From Taxawa tesnikishii (nom. ined.) (taxonomy: Eukaryota; Ascomycota; Dothideomycetes; Dothideales), in contig JAPDRO010000010.1 in NCBI GenBank assembly GCA_030247885.1, positions 434,001 to 498,000 of the forward strand: a stretch of 64,000 nucleotides of DNA, written 5' to 3'. Shown in pieces: positions 32,733 through 44,130 of this stretch (positions are counted from its first letter, which is position 1; each line of letters opens with the position of its first letter). Position numbers and translations under genes: made by a program. The notes beneath the pieces are model-generated. The model ran no database searches and had not been told where the DNA came from. It was given only the letters and a program-made list of their open reading frames with translations.

Positions 32733-32786
32733 CGGTAGGTAAGTAGTTGGTAGCTGCAGTACGCAGCCAACTAACTGATAAGAACC
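32733..32786. repeat. upstream block shared with 52088-52142
   Basis: Plus strand shares GGTAAGTAG, TTGGTAGCTGYAGTAYGYAG, TAACT and TAAGAAC in the same order with 52088-52142. Both copies lie upstream of minus-strand start codons (32619 and 51845). It may be a shared promoter element or an old duplication. Confidence 0.5.
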
Positions 32787-32897
32787 AGCTCGGGCGCGTC
32801 ACTGTCAGCAGAAGCGATTGGGCGATAGCTTTGATAGTCTTGCGTATGGACATGAATGGCATTCCAGCCGAGCGCAGCTGTTCTCTCATCTGACACC

Positions 32898-35800
32898 TTA
32901 TGACGGATTTGGACGTTTTCGGCGGCTTTCGAGATCCGCCTCCCTTTCTGTCTCTTCTCCCTCTTCCTCGTTTTCTTCAAGTTCTTGTATTAGATGACGA
33001 GGCTGTGCACCACCAACTGCACGTATCTTGACAGGTCTTAGGGAGGCCGATGAGCTGCCTCGGACAGTTTCAGAGACACGCACGGCAACGGGCCGTGAGC
33101 GGTCAAGAGTAACTAGTTGGCGGTCATTGTGCGATCCTACGTTGCCAGCAAAAGTGAAAATCGTGTGTTCAGCGATATGAGGCTCCACGTCGCCAGTGCC
33201 GGTAACAGTCGGAGTTCCAGGAGGGTCGATGTCTTCGTCGGTCAGGAGGTCCAGTAGGTTACAAAGAGACTTAGCAAAGGGCAGACGAGTATCGGTCTGC
33301 GTATTTGTCTGTCTTGTCAGCGCGATGGTGGTCAGTGGGTGTGACGCTGGTTTATCCCCGGTCCTTATTTGATTTTGCAAACATTCTTTCCATTGCATAC
33401 CATGTCCTTGGAAGTGCGTCAACGACGAGTGTCGTCCAACAAACATCACCTTCTCCTTTTTCCAGGCGATCTTGAGATATTCGGTATCCCAATTGACGGT
33501 TCTTCTAAGATTTGGACCCAAAAGTCCTGCCCACCTCCCTCCACTCCGATTTCGTTCGTTCTGTATCATTAAAACGCCGTCATCGAGATGATTGATTGAA
33601 AAGAGAAAACAGCGAGGGATTTGCGGGGATGACTTTACACTTCCTACCACCACAAGCGACTCTGTGTCCAGACTATACAAATGGTCTATTGCAGTCATGC
33701 ATGTACTCAATGGATTGTCATCCATATACCGTAGGCCGCGCCATAGGATGCTGTTTTCTTCCTTTTCGCGTTGCAATCTATCGATGGTTTGCTTGGCCAG
33801 GGGAGCTGTTTTTGATAATCTGTGATCTGTGCTCTCAGCGCCCTCACAGTGGTATTGGCTTCGTCCTGGGCAGTGAAGAAGTCTCTTCCATAATCAGCGA
33901 GTTGTTTGTCTCTTGCATGCTCACGAAGTGACTGCTGCTCGTCCTCTTTCGCTCGAAGTTCAGCTTGCAATTCTCCAATGCGCGACTTATCCTGCTCGTG
34001 CAAACTCAGTAACCGATCCATTTCTGACTGACTCTCATCCAATGTGGCCTGCATGGACCTTATTCTCCCCTCAGCAGCTTCGGCGCGGCAACTCTGCGCA
34101 CTCAACCGTTCCTCAAGCTGAGAAATCGACGTGCACGTTCCGCTGCATGTGCCCGGCGTTGACACAGGTGTGTTCATATGGATTTCGTCGATCGATGGAG
34201 CGGCATCAAAGCGAGCCATCTTGGCACGTTCAGTGAGAATTTGATTGGCGAGTGTGCACAGTCAACTAACCTGTCCTACCCCCAAGAAATTGATGATAAT
34301 GTCACGTATGCAATAGAATGTGGTGATATCATGACCGCGCTCGGCTGATGCTCCAAGAGTTTGGCCAAGGAAGGGAAGGAAAAGGGATCCACGGTCGAGC
34401 TCGTGGCTTTGTTCGAACGGTCGACCTACCCTTCGTTCGGCATGGGTTTTTGCTTCTGATGTGAGCGATGCTGTAACAGTTTGACTCTTCTTGTACCGCA
34501 GTTTCTTTGCGACTTCTGCTATTCGACATATCTCTTCTTGACAGGAAAGTGGCGCAGAGCCACATTGCTCGATAAGCCTAGTCGCTAAACAGGTGTGCGC
34601 ATCCTCGTTTCGTAGCTTGACAGCTGTTTTGGTGCGAAATCCTAGATTCACCGCTAGCTCACCTAAGCGCTGCCATAGGGCTGGATTTGGCTCTCGCATT
34701 GTTGGCTTAGCCGTGCGAGCTTCTTTACGCGGTGCGGCTGCAGTCAGGTCCGGGAAATTGCGCATAGTGAACAGCCATAGTTGCCAATAAGCAAGATCAT
34801 ATGTTCTCTCGGGATCAGTTGAAGGGTGCGGTCGGCTATCATATTCTCCGTACTCGACGGTGAAATTTGCTACTGGGTTGTAAGACTCCTGAAGGCTACT
34901 TCTGATGGTCGCAGTTTTGGTATCTGCCAAGACCAGTTCGCGAAGGATTTTACAGCATGGCTCCAGGTATTTGAGGTTCTCGAAAAAGGTGTACAGACTC
35001 GGTAACAATCCATCATGCGCTAGGATGTTGTCCAACAGTACGTCACGGGCTGCATCGTCTTCCACCTTTGGAAAGATGGTTCTGTCCTTCATCATAGTCC
35101 GGATGGAAGCCCTGTCATTACGAGAAGCTGAAGGTGCAAGAGCCTGGAGGCATGTTACCGTCGTTGAGTCAACTTGCGACCCGTCCAGCAAAATGTTGGT
35201 AGTGGTAATATTTTTCCAGGTAACCCTAACATGAGAGAGGTAGCGAATGAGTTCCTGGGCCACGTAAGCACTCGTACGATCTTGAAGGAGCATGGAATGC
35301 CGCTACGACACCTCTGAGCATTTAAGCGTCAATAGCCTGTGCAACGCGCCCAGTTGTATAGGCGTCCATAGTCCAGGCCAATCGAGAAGACCGTAGAATG
35401 CTGCCGCGAGGACAGTATCGCGGAGCAGTTGCTGGAGGTTTTTGCGCTTTGTTTCTGTCAATCGTGCCCACCACTTCTTCTCCGCAGCTCTATCGTTCTC
35501 GCGTTTGCTCAAAAGTAGCTTCCGAAAGATCTCGCCGTCTGAGACAGCTTGCTCCTTGAGACTGTTCTCGATAAAAGCTGTTTCCACCGCCTTTGGAAGG
35601 TCTTGTTACCACGTGTTGAGCATGTAGTCCTTTGAGACATCTCATCGCCGCTTACCTGTATAGAGCTTGACAATCCACCATTGGTTTTCTACGTCCAGGT
35701 ATTGCTGGCCTGCACGCACCCTGTGTAAGCCGTAAAGGCATTTGATGTTTCGCACCTTCAAGAGAGGGATTGATTCGACATCTGTTGGTGCTTCGAGCGT

Positions 35801-36078
35801 GGCCGTGGGGAAAATCCGATCGCGTGCAGAGCCTCTGCCAGCTCGTTGCTGTCCACAATACCGCTTACGAAGTTGTTCTCGTCATACCGATGACATCCTT
35901 CGAGAGAGAATATCTGCCGAAGGCGGTTCACATTTCGCTGAGAAAGTGTTCTATGCCGCTCACCAGAGAGAGCGTGATCGAAATTCAGCGATGAGAGAGG
36001 TATCTTCGCATACCCTCTGAACTCGCGCAGCCTAAAGTTGGAAAGCCCAGTCATGGTTCTGATGATTTGATGCGGCAT
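32898..36078 (-). CDS. DUF3723 family protein, three frame or stop lesions
   Basis: Role unknown; the family is confined to fungi and is a known Starship accessory. About 1,025 residues: exon 1 36078-35656, intron 35655-35602, exon 2 35601-34271, intron 34270-34220, exon 3 34219-32898. Hallmarks: NVNRLRQIFSLEGCHRYDEN, IKCLYGLHRVRAGQQYL, NQWWIVKLYT, AYWQLWLFTMRNFPDL, PRKEARTAKP, GRPFEQSHELDRGSLFLPFL and TTFYCIRDIIINFL. Exon 3 is a long coiled coil, then a charged tail ending RRKRPNPS. One base seems missing at 35807-35814 and another at the T run 33809-33813; TAG at 35303-35305 lies in frame. Starts 205 bases from the PLP start, divergently. All conserved blocks remain, so decay, if real, is recent. 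Confidence 0.85.
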
Positions 36079-36171
36079 CAAAGCAGGCAAGCTCGTAAGA
36101 ATTTCTAGACATGTCCTCCGGTGACGCGGTACGAGTCATGGCGCACGATGCTCACGGGGCCGCCTTCGGGA

Positions 36172-36187
36172 GCCGGGAAACGGGAAG
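36172..36187. promoter_or_regulatory. GGGAAACGGGAA motif in the DUF3723/PLP shared promoter
   Basis: The sequence GCCGGGAAACGGGAAG lies in the 204-base gap between two divergent start codons. The same core occurs at 3474-3492 and 55579-55598. Function is inferred only from position and recurrence. Confidence 0.4.
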
Positions 36188-36282
36188 TCTATTTTAGGTC
36201 TAGACTGAGTTGACGCTGTGGTGCGGAGACATATGTACCTTGGTTTACGCAACGTCAAAATCACCATTCGACTGTTACAGTG

Positions 36283-39200
36283 ATGTCTTCCCCTACACCG
36301 TGGCTAGCTATAACGCATACGCGAAGCGGGAGCACACTGAAGGAATTCAAAAATGCTCTCTTAACACTGTCCGCTAAAGGCTCGAGTGAAGCCGTGCCTG
36401 TAGCGGTGATGGTCGGCAGAAAGGTAAAGTCTGAGTTCCTGCGGAACTGGATCCAGGGCGCGGACAAGAGCTTCCTTTACGAGAGTCACGGTCAAGTTCA
36501 TCTCTGGCGCTCAAATCAGAATTTCGGTAACGCCAACGACATAGTCTTCATAGACCACGAGCTGCAGATTCCTAATGCTTCGCAATGGAACAATGTGACT
36601 GGAGAGGGACCGCAAAAACATCGTGTCATTAGTTGGACGAATAGTCTGTCAGGACCTTGGACCCGCCGGCGCATCGGTAACTTGCTCTGTGCGCGAGTCT
36701 TTGGCCTCCTATCATGCGTGATATGCTACTTCGCCTCAGATCTCGGCGGCTCTGGAGTCGTTGCCGAACTCCTTGCGGAGCAAGCCGTTGAGAAACCAGC
36801 CTCAGACTTGCCGGAGAAGTGCTTGCCTCCTGTGTTTGTCGTTTTAGAGACGGTAGCCAAAGATTTCGATGCTGCTACTGCCGAGATGGAATTGCGTGAG
36901 CATATCTTACAAACAATGAAGGATAAGAATCTGGGCCTCACGGATGCCGATGTCCAAAGTGCATTGCGGTCGCATCTTCCAGAAATCCGAATTGTTGGCA
37001 TGCGGAATACTTTTAGTATTCGCGAGAAGTCTGACCTCCTTCGACAGCGCATCAAGGCTTGCCAGAAAGACCAACATTACCGTCGCGTAGATAACGACCT
37101 CCGGTTCAGCACTTCACATATCAATGCCTTTGCCGATTTGCTACTTGATCATTTTTGCCGGCAATCCTCGTCTACTTTCTCCTTCGTTGAAGCCAGTAGA
37201 CCACAAGGCTTCACTCTGGAGCATTTTGAAACTCATCTTGACAACGTCCTTGCGCAGCTACCGAGTGAAGTATGGCTAAATCATCTCGCCTGTCCTCTGC
37301 TGGCTTCTGCTCTGCTGTTTGCAAGCTATACACCCGACTCACATCGTACGCTACCTGGCCAATCACACTATACAGGGAGTACTGACTTGGCGTATAGAGT
37401 TTCCTCCGTCATCGCTATTCAACAAGCTATACAAGAATACAATCAAGACCTGCATCTATACATACTCCCTTCAGGGCTCGACGCGTAAGATGTTCCTTAT
37501 TAACGTTTATCAAGAATTTGAGAAATTATTCCACATACAGAAAAGTCAAGAACTGTCTGCACTCCATATCCACGCAACTAGGCTCGCGTGTTTGCACAAG
37601 CACCTCAAAGATTTGCGCAGCCATCTGACTTGTTTGTGCTGTCTAATGAGAACGCCTGACAAGGTTTTGACCTGTGGCCATGCAGTGTGTAACGACTGCA
37701 TCAGTGCGTTTGGCACAAGGTCCCCGGACGAACGACACAGTTTCCGCATCTCTTTCTGCATGCTCTGTGGTGACCCCAATGAGGGTCCCTGCCTCCAGCT
37801 TATCCCTCCTACCGCTGGTGTCAGGATTCTGAGTCTTGACGGAGGTGGAGTACGTGGCATCATCTCTCTCGTAATTCTCACAGCTCTCGAACAACGCTTC
37901 TCTGTGTTTCAGTGCCCCCTCTACGATTTCTTCGACTTTGTCTGTGGCACCTCAGCAGGTAAGGAGAACGTTCGCTCGTGGCAAACATCGTATACTCACA
38001 TCTCAGGTGGGCTGGTCATCATTGGATTGTTCCTAATGCAATGGAGTGCGGCGGAATCCATGCGCAGATTCGAGGACTTGGCTGGAAGAATACTCAAGAA
38101 AGAAGGAAAGTCAACGTTAATGTTCAGCCGTGTTCAAGAACTTGCAATGTCTTACTGGCAAGACTGGAAGTATAGCTCCGCAGCTACCAAAGAGACTTAT
38201 CACACGACCCTCGGCAAACAGACCAAGATGTTCAATCCTCTGAGTAACGACACGAAAGTGGCTGTAACCACAAAGTCTGCGTGTGAGGCCATTCCCTGTT
38301 TGTTCACTAACTACAACGGGTGGACAAGGCCGGAAGGTACAGGTAAGTCGGCACAGCTCTTCACTAGATTCAAACTGATGATGCATCAGGCTACAGCTTG
38401 ATTCGAGGTCGCCGCCCTAAGCATGACACATCCTCCAAGGACGCGTGAGTAGCCCATCAACTCTGGCAGAATTTTAGAAGACTAAATGAGATACTTTAGA
38501 GCATCTTCTACTTCTACAGCGCTATGGTATGCGGTTGTTTTTAATCTAAGCCTCTCCATCTGATCATGTCCAGGTTATCCAAACCGAAGACGATAAAGCA
38601 CCTCGGAACCTCCCAAGGTGGAGATCTCCAGCATGTTAATCCCCTCAGCATTGCAATGTGGGAAGTGCGTTACATCTGGCCTGATAGGGAGAGCCCGATT
38701 TTGTGTTATCCCTTGGTACTGGCACGTATAGCAAACAGTCTTTGAATGCAAAGACTGCTTCAAAGTCGCCTGTGAAGGACAAGTTCTTCGCTCGCCTTTA
38801 CACTACACTGATGAGGAATGTTGATGGAGAACAAGGGTGGCAAGCGCTGCTCAATACCATACCCGAAAGTTCACGCGGTCGCTATCATCGAATGAACATG
38901 CCACTGCAAGGCGAACAAACCGAAATCGATGACGTCCGTGCCATGCACGCTCTCAAGCAGCAAACAATCAATTATCTTGCCTGCACCAGGATATTGGAAC
39001 CTGCTTCAGACTCAATGTACGCGTCGATCTTCTACTTTGAGCTCGAAGATATGCCCGTCTTCAATAGCGGTCTGTATACCTGCATCGGTCATATCTTCTG
39101 TAGGCTGCGGTTGTCGCAACATGGCAGGAGAATACTCTATCATCAGCTTGCAACCTCGAAAGCATACTTCGTCGTACTTGGCCACCCAGTCATCTGCGTC

Positions 39201-39466
39201 GATCCGGCTTCTCGGAGTGCCCCTTCTTCAAGAGGCGGATCCGCTTCACAGTGCCCAACATGTCTGACATCGTTGGAATCACGTTGAGAGGTTTCACCTC
39301 TGAACCCAGGTCCATAAGTGGCCTACCCCAGTCCCTGGAGAATATCATCACAAGGCAGAGATTGAACGCTCCGTTCGGAAGTATAGATCACAGGAGCCCT
39401 GAAAAGGCATTACCTTCTCTCCCAGTGAAACGCAAACTTGCTCAAACCGAGAGTGGGTTCTTCTAG
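36283..39466 (+). CDS. patatin-like phospholipase protein (PLP) with RING-like region, several frame breaks
   Basis: About 995 residues in five exons (introns 37959-38006, 38343-38389, 38445-38499, 38527-38573). An N-terminal region of unknown fold fills about 380 residues. A RING-like Cys/His cluster follows (CLCCLMRTPDKVLTCGHAVC, NDCISAFG, CMLCGDP). The patatin core has the oxyanion motif DGGGVRG and the nucleophile elbow GTSAG, split by the first intron, then GLVIIGLF. Further on are NPLSIAMWEV, IWPDRESP and LSLGTGTYS. The second catalytic residue is normally Asp in DGG/DGA; here the site reads QGGD, so activity is doubtful. Frame changes are inferred near 37350, at 38699-38702 and near 39190. 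Family role: acyl hydrolysis or, in fungal immune-like receptors, effector function. Known Starship accessory family. Confidence 0.8.
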
Positions 39467-39704
39467 ATGAAAAGAGGTAGCTCCCTCTACACCCCCTTCG
39501 CTTTCATACCATGAGCAGGATATCTAAGCTTTCACGCAACTCATCAAATCCCTCGATAAGGCGTAGAGTATGGCACTACATGCGCACACAGTGTCTCATT
39601 AGAAGCGTCAGGTATTGGCAATTACAGTACGAGCCTAGTATGTTAATCAGTACAGACTTCTGCTACATCGCTCTCCCTCTCTATCACTCATTCGCACTCA
39701 CACT

Positions 39705-39959
39705 TTACTTCACGTGATGAATTGTTTTCGAATCTACGTAGTGGAGAGAGCGAGGTGGCTCGAACCCTGACATCCCCAGTATTTTGGTTTCGTATGGCGG
39801 CGGAGCATCGGTATATCCATATCCATCGGTGTATTCTGGGCCGGCGATGCAGACAGACTGAGGCTCAGAAGATCTTCGAGAGAATGTTCTGCCTATCTTC
39901 ACTAGTCGCACTCTGAGCCTGTTTGCCAAAGCTACTATCGCAGGTACTCTGATCCCCAT
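39705..39959 (-). CDS. small PPxY-containing protein
   Basis: 84 residues from the ATG at 39959. A basic N-terminal third (MGIRVPAIVALANRLRVRLV) is followed by EYTDGYGYTDAPPPYE, which includes a PPPY motif of the kind bound by WW domains. No signal peptide is convincing. A WW-domain partner, for example a Rsp5-type ubiquitin ligase, is a possible inference only. Confidence 0.45.
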   Translation of the reverse strand: MGIRVPAIVALANRLRVRLVKIGRTFSRRSSEPQSVCIAGPEYTDGYGYTDAPPPYETKILGMSGFEPPRSLHYVDSKTIHHVK

Positions 39960-40009
39960 CACGTTAAAAAGTATGATTTCAGGTTATCTTCTAGGGCTCC
40001 GCAAGATTT

Positions 40010-40548
40010 ATGAACCTTACCGAAGCTTCTGGCTACGTTCAGTTCCCGACTCCGGGCAAAGGGCCCCCAACAAACGAAAAGCGGGACACGGACAACCATG
40101 AGCGGCTCTTACGTTGTGCTCAAAATGACAGAGAGGTCTTACAGAATCGCTTCTTACAGATTCACAATTCCCCAGGAATATTCAACATATTGATTAGCAT
40201 GGCGTCTTTTCAGGAGCTTTTCGAGTAAGTTGGCAGAGGGTTTTACGATTGACCTCTTGCTATACTGATGAGCTTCAAAGGAGGCAGAAAGCACTCGAGA
40301 ATCGTACAGCCTTGTTGGAAGAAGAGAACCTTCAGATGCAGGACTGGTGCATAGCCTTGATGAACTGGGTCGATAGCAGCAGTAGAGTGGTGTCACACTT
40401 CATAGACCGCGCGTTGGCCAAGGGCAATGTGTCCAAGAAAGAGCTGCGGGACTTTACCGAGTGGTGGGAGAACGTCGAGCGGCCGGCAAAGAAAGGCAAT
40501 GGCGAGGCAACGTCGCATCGCAGCGTGAATCATATCTGCGAAAGATGA
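40010..40548 (+). CDS. coiled-coil protein, one intron
   Basis: 160 residues: exon 1 40010-40224, intron 40225-40280 (GTAAGT, branch TACTGATG, AAG), exon 2 40281-40548, in phase. The centre is a coiled coil (RQKALENRTALLEEENLQMQ), followed by DWCIALMNWVDSSSRVVSHF and a basic, Trp-bearing end. No domain recognised and no membrane segment. The clean splice supports a real gene. Confidence 0.65.
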
Positions 40549-42504
40549 AGGTTACATTCAAGGCATGTTCATATATGAGAACACGTCTTTTACTTAGAAC
40601 TCCCACTCTATGTGCAGACTGTTTCCCAAATCCCGCTTTCCAACGCTTTTAGCAGATGCGTTTTCGGATGTAAGAGACGACATCCAGGCCTCGGTTTCCC
40701 GTCTGTCGTCTCTTAAGCGCCCGCCAGAATAGCGCCACCCGGGTGGTGTGTTCCGTAGCGCTGCCGCCTAGCAGCCCTCCACTTCTACTTCTACCCCACA
40801 GGGCTGCACATGGGCGGCGGGCTAGCGCGCTGCAGCTAGTACAGCCGGCACCCACCCGATGCGCCCGGTGCACCAGGATAACCCATGCAGCACTAGTGTT
40901 TCATCTGTCCGCCCAACCCCCAGGGATACCAATCATCCGTCATCGATCGAATTACCATGTCTCCCACTTCAAAAACGTGTCCGTGTCGCGCTTGACTACA
41001 TGGGTCCGGCTACTGTCCTTTTCCTCTCACTACTCACAATGATCGGTCGACTGATCTTGTTCGTCTATGTAGAACGCCCGTTCAGACGCTAACGCGGATC
41101 GAAGACCCAGCTATCAACCGCAGAAACCGCCGATTATGTCAGCTGGAAAAAGGAGCACATCATAACTCTACTCTGGCACCGACCGTAGCAGCGGTCACAT
41201 TTTGATCAATAGAAGACCCTCCGTCGCACCGAGAGGGCGGACACCGCGCGACGCCGGAACTCCTCACCCACTCCCGCATTCAGCGAACGTTACACTTCGG
41301 AGGGAAAGAGGACAACTCGGAGACGAGCGATGTAGGGGAGAAAGAGGAAGAAGGAACACATAACAATAGAATGTGCCAGAGGAACAGCCCACACATGGCA
41401 AGGACAACTTAGGCACCCATCACGCTTCATAAATGAAATTAACCGGCAACAGAACGGCTGGTAGGAGGCGCCACTGTAAGTTCTCTGGGGTTGTCTCTGA
41501 GAGCGATGGTGTATGCTGCATATGCGATGCAACCCCTTGTCTACGTGCTTGCAGGAGGTGCGTCTGAGCTCATGAGTCATCGTTGAATGACAGCTCCTGT
41601 AAAATCGAGAGCAAGATAAAGCCATCCTTTCGCCATGCTCAGAGTTGGTATCCGAGCTTGATGAGATTTGGTGGGATCATGTGGGGGTCGACAGTGACAA
41701 GGAGGGGCTTTCATGGCGTAGTCGACGATAATTATCCATCAAGGCGTAATTTCCAAAGATCTAATTAGTGGAGGCTGTGGTGTAGCTGTTCTTAGCTACC
41801 ATTTGGTATAGTATGAGTAACTTGATTGATTCTTCGAGCGTCACGCCCTCGGCAACACTAGAACAGTCGAGAGGGGTCGTGCAATCGTGCTCCGCCGTCA
41901 CTTTCTCCTAAGCGTCATCTTTGACACTATCACTACAGCACACGACAAAACTGTCGCTCTTCAACGCTCGGCTCACTAGTTAGCACGATGATGTTGCACA
42001 GGCAGCTTGCACTCGGACAAAGAGAGGGCTTTCGGACGAGGAAGAGATAGACACTACCGCCATGCAGTCGGGCAGCGGCACTAGGAAACATCAACGGCCC
42101 AAATCAACTTCAGCTTCGCCAGTTAAGGAGCAGGTCAAGCAGCGCTAAGTAAGATACAACGTTGGTTGTAAGAAGTTGTTGTACAGTTCAGCAGCGCGAG
42201 AGATAACTTTCGTTCGGGGTGCCTTTCCATGGATGTGGAGAGAGGTGTGCGTCCATTTCCCATTTCCCATTTCTCATTCCCCATTTCCCATCCCCCATCC
42301 CTGTCCTGTTTAGCCCTACACTTCGCTTTTGATTGGCGGCGGCCGAAGATGCGAAAACGAGATCTGGAATCCACGGGTTGACCTGGCTAGGTGTATATCT
42401 ACAAGGCAGAATACATGCCCACATAGTCACAGTACGAATATTACCCGCGTCTTCTTCTACAAACAGGAATCACAGACATCAGCAAGCGCCAGCATTTGAC
42501 CGTT
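40549..42504. other. about 2 kb without a supported gene
   Basis: 40680-40930 is GC-rich; 41290-42130 holds only short frames. At 42254-42300 a low-complexity run of TTTCCCA units lies 205 bases upstream of the next gene. I see no RNA gene or transposon end. Confidence 0.4.
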
Positions 42505-43603
42505 ATGTCTTCCGACCGAATCGTCTCAGCTTACCTGCAAGGCTTGCAAGCATCCTCTATGACCAAGAAATTTGTCCATCGGGGCAGGACGTTGTTGAAC
42601 AAGGCACGCGCCCTGTCCGAATATTGCCCAGACGCCAAAGTTCACCTTTTGTTACAGCTTGGCGAGCGACGGATCTCTTTCTTTACCCAGCCCCAGGAGT
42701 CGCCGAAACAGACAGACGTATGACTAGTACCCTCTCCCTAGGCCTTATGCTTACATCTTTTAGCGTCCTGAAACCTCATCCATCGCCGCTCTGCCACGCC
42801 TCCATTCACCTGAAATCTTGAACGTACCATCCGCGACAGTCCTACCCGACGAGGGAGAAAGCGGTACCACAAGAGACGCGCATATATCCTTACCACCTCT
42901 GCGATTGGACAGTCCAGAGACCACTTGGTCGCAAGATGGCTCTCAGGACTACTACTTGACCAAGGATGCCGCCATACCTGCGCGCAACGTTCGAGAGCTG
43001 TCTTTCTCCCGCATGCCCACCAACAACTCAATATACCACAGCCCTGAGAGACACGATTCGCAAGCACCTTCGTCCTTGAACCAAGCCGGACTTCGGTTGC
43101 AGATTCCTTGGAAGCCTTCCCTTGATACATATGCAGAGCAATTGGCAGGGCTGAGGAACATTCACCATCACACTTTTCAGGGGCAAGTGGAGATGCCAAT
43201 TGCTGGCACGGGTGTCTTCACGCAAAGACATGACCTCTTCAGGACTGAACAGAAGCCTGCCGACGAGGTTGGATCAATTGGTAGTATGAGTGGGCCGCAA
43301 CGCTGGGAATTAGGACGCTCCAACATCTTCTCACATACCTCTGAGAACAGCGACCAAGTTCATATAGAGGGGTCGCTGTCGGACGACCCGACAGCTTCAG
43401 ATCCGCAGCTTGCCGGTGCGGTGCCACACAAGGCCGCCAATGAGGCCAACGACTGTACTCATGACACTCCGTCGGCTTCAAAACCGTCAAAGAAGAGGAC
43501 GAGGCAGGCGCTGGACAACTCACCAACTAGTGGACGTCACAAGGACAAAGCAAAGCGCCTACGAAATGCCCGAGGCCGGTACGTCCGAGCTTCTGCGGTG
43601 TAG
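42505..43603 (+). CDS. MADS-box-like DNA-binding protein 2
   Basis: 350 residues: exon 1 42505-42717, intron 42718-42763 (GTATGA to TTTAG, 46 bases), exon 2 42764-43603, in phase. Exon 1 fits a MADS/SRF domain: MTKKFVHRGRTLLNKARALS, EYCPDAKVHLLLQLGERRIS, FF. The basic helix and following strand are recognisable. Exon 2 is Ser/Pro/Gln-rich and ends in a basic tail (KKRTRQALDN, KAKRLRNARGRYVR) that may be a nuclear signal. Intron position (after codon 71) matches the paralogue at 30485 (after codon 66). Probably a nuclear regulator. Confidence 0.65.
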
Positions 43604-44130
43604 GAGGGAGGGTCCTGTCACTACCTGCGCATGAAGCCGGCGTAGTTCTTCCGGGTTGCTGGTTCGATGTATGCTATGGTATCGAGATGGTGCTGGCTTG
43701 TTTCTGTTTAGGTTTCTTCAATCAACGTTACTCTTTAATTACCCTGTTCCTCTCCATCCCCAAATTTTGCGCCGATCGCAACAGTCGGTGATACTGCTAG
43801 AGCATGTTCGAAGGCGCTGTTAGCTGTAAAGTACTGCTTAAGATGCGCTCCATGTGCGGCCCATGGTTTGCGATCCGACGGGTGCCTCCAGAAGGCTTAA
43901 AGCATGGGCGCACCGAAGTGATTTTGGCGTTGTTCCCTGCAATGAGACTATCACGGACGTGTTGCTTGGTAATGTTCGGCGAGGCTAGACCTGACTTTTT
44001 CGTACACCAACGTCATAGTCGCGCTGCGCGATATTTCTTTTCTAGTTGAAACGGACTGTTTCATTATTAGAACCTATCTACTCGTAGTCACATCCAAGGA
44101 GAGTGCCCCTACTACTTGACCTTCGAGCGA
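43604..44130. other. about 530 bases without a supported gene
   Basis: A plus frame from an ATG at 43804 (81 codons) has no recognisable feature. Otherwise the 3' flanks of two convergent genes. Confidence 0.35.

Larger units (their letters stand above)
28315..39466. other. inferred Starship cargo block: FRE, DUF3723, PLP
   Basis: Three of the gene families most often carried by Starship giant transposons of Pezizomycotina sit within 11 kb: ferric reductase (28315-30061), DUF3723 (32898-36078) and patatin-like (36283-39466). A MADS-like regulator and an orphan lie between. No DUF3435 captain and no element ends are visible, so limits are unknown and the whole window could be inside one element. 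Membership is inferred from known family association. Confidence 0.6.

Noticed and set aside
36165-36187. GGAAACGGGA resembles the 3' half of the vertebrate CENP-B box
   Set aside because: The TTCG half is not at the required distance, and no other copy has it. Probably coincidence.
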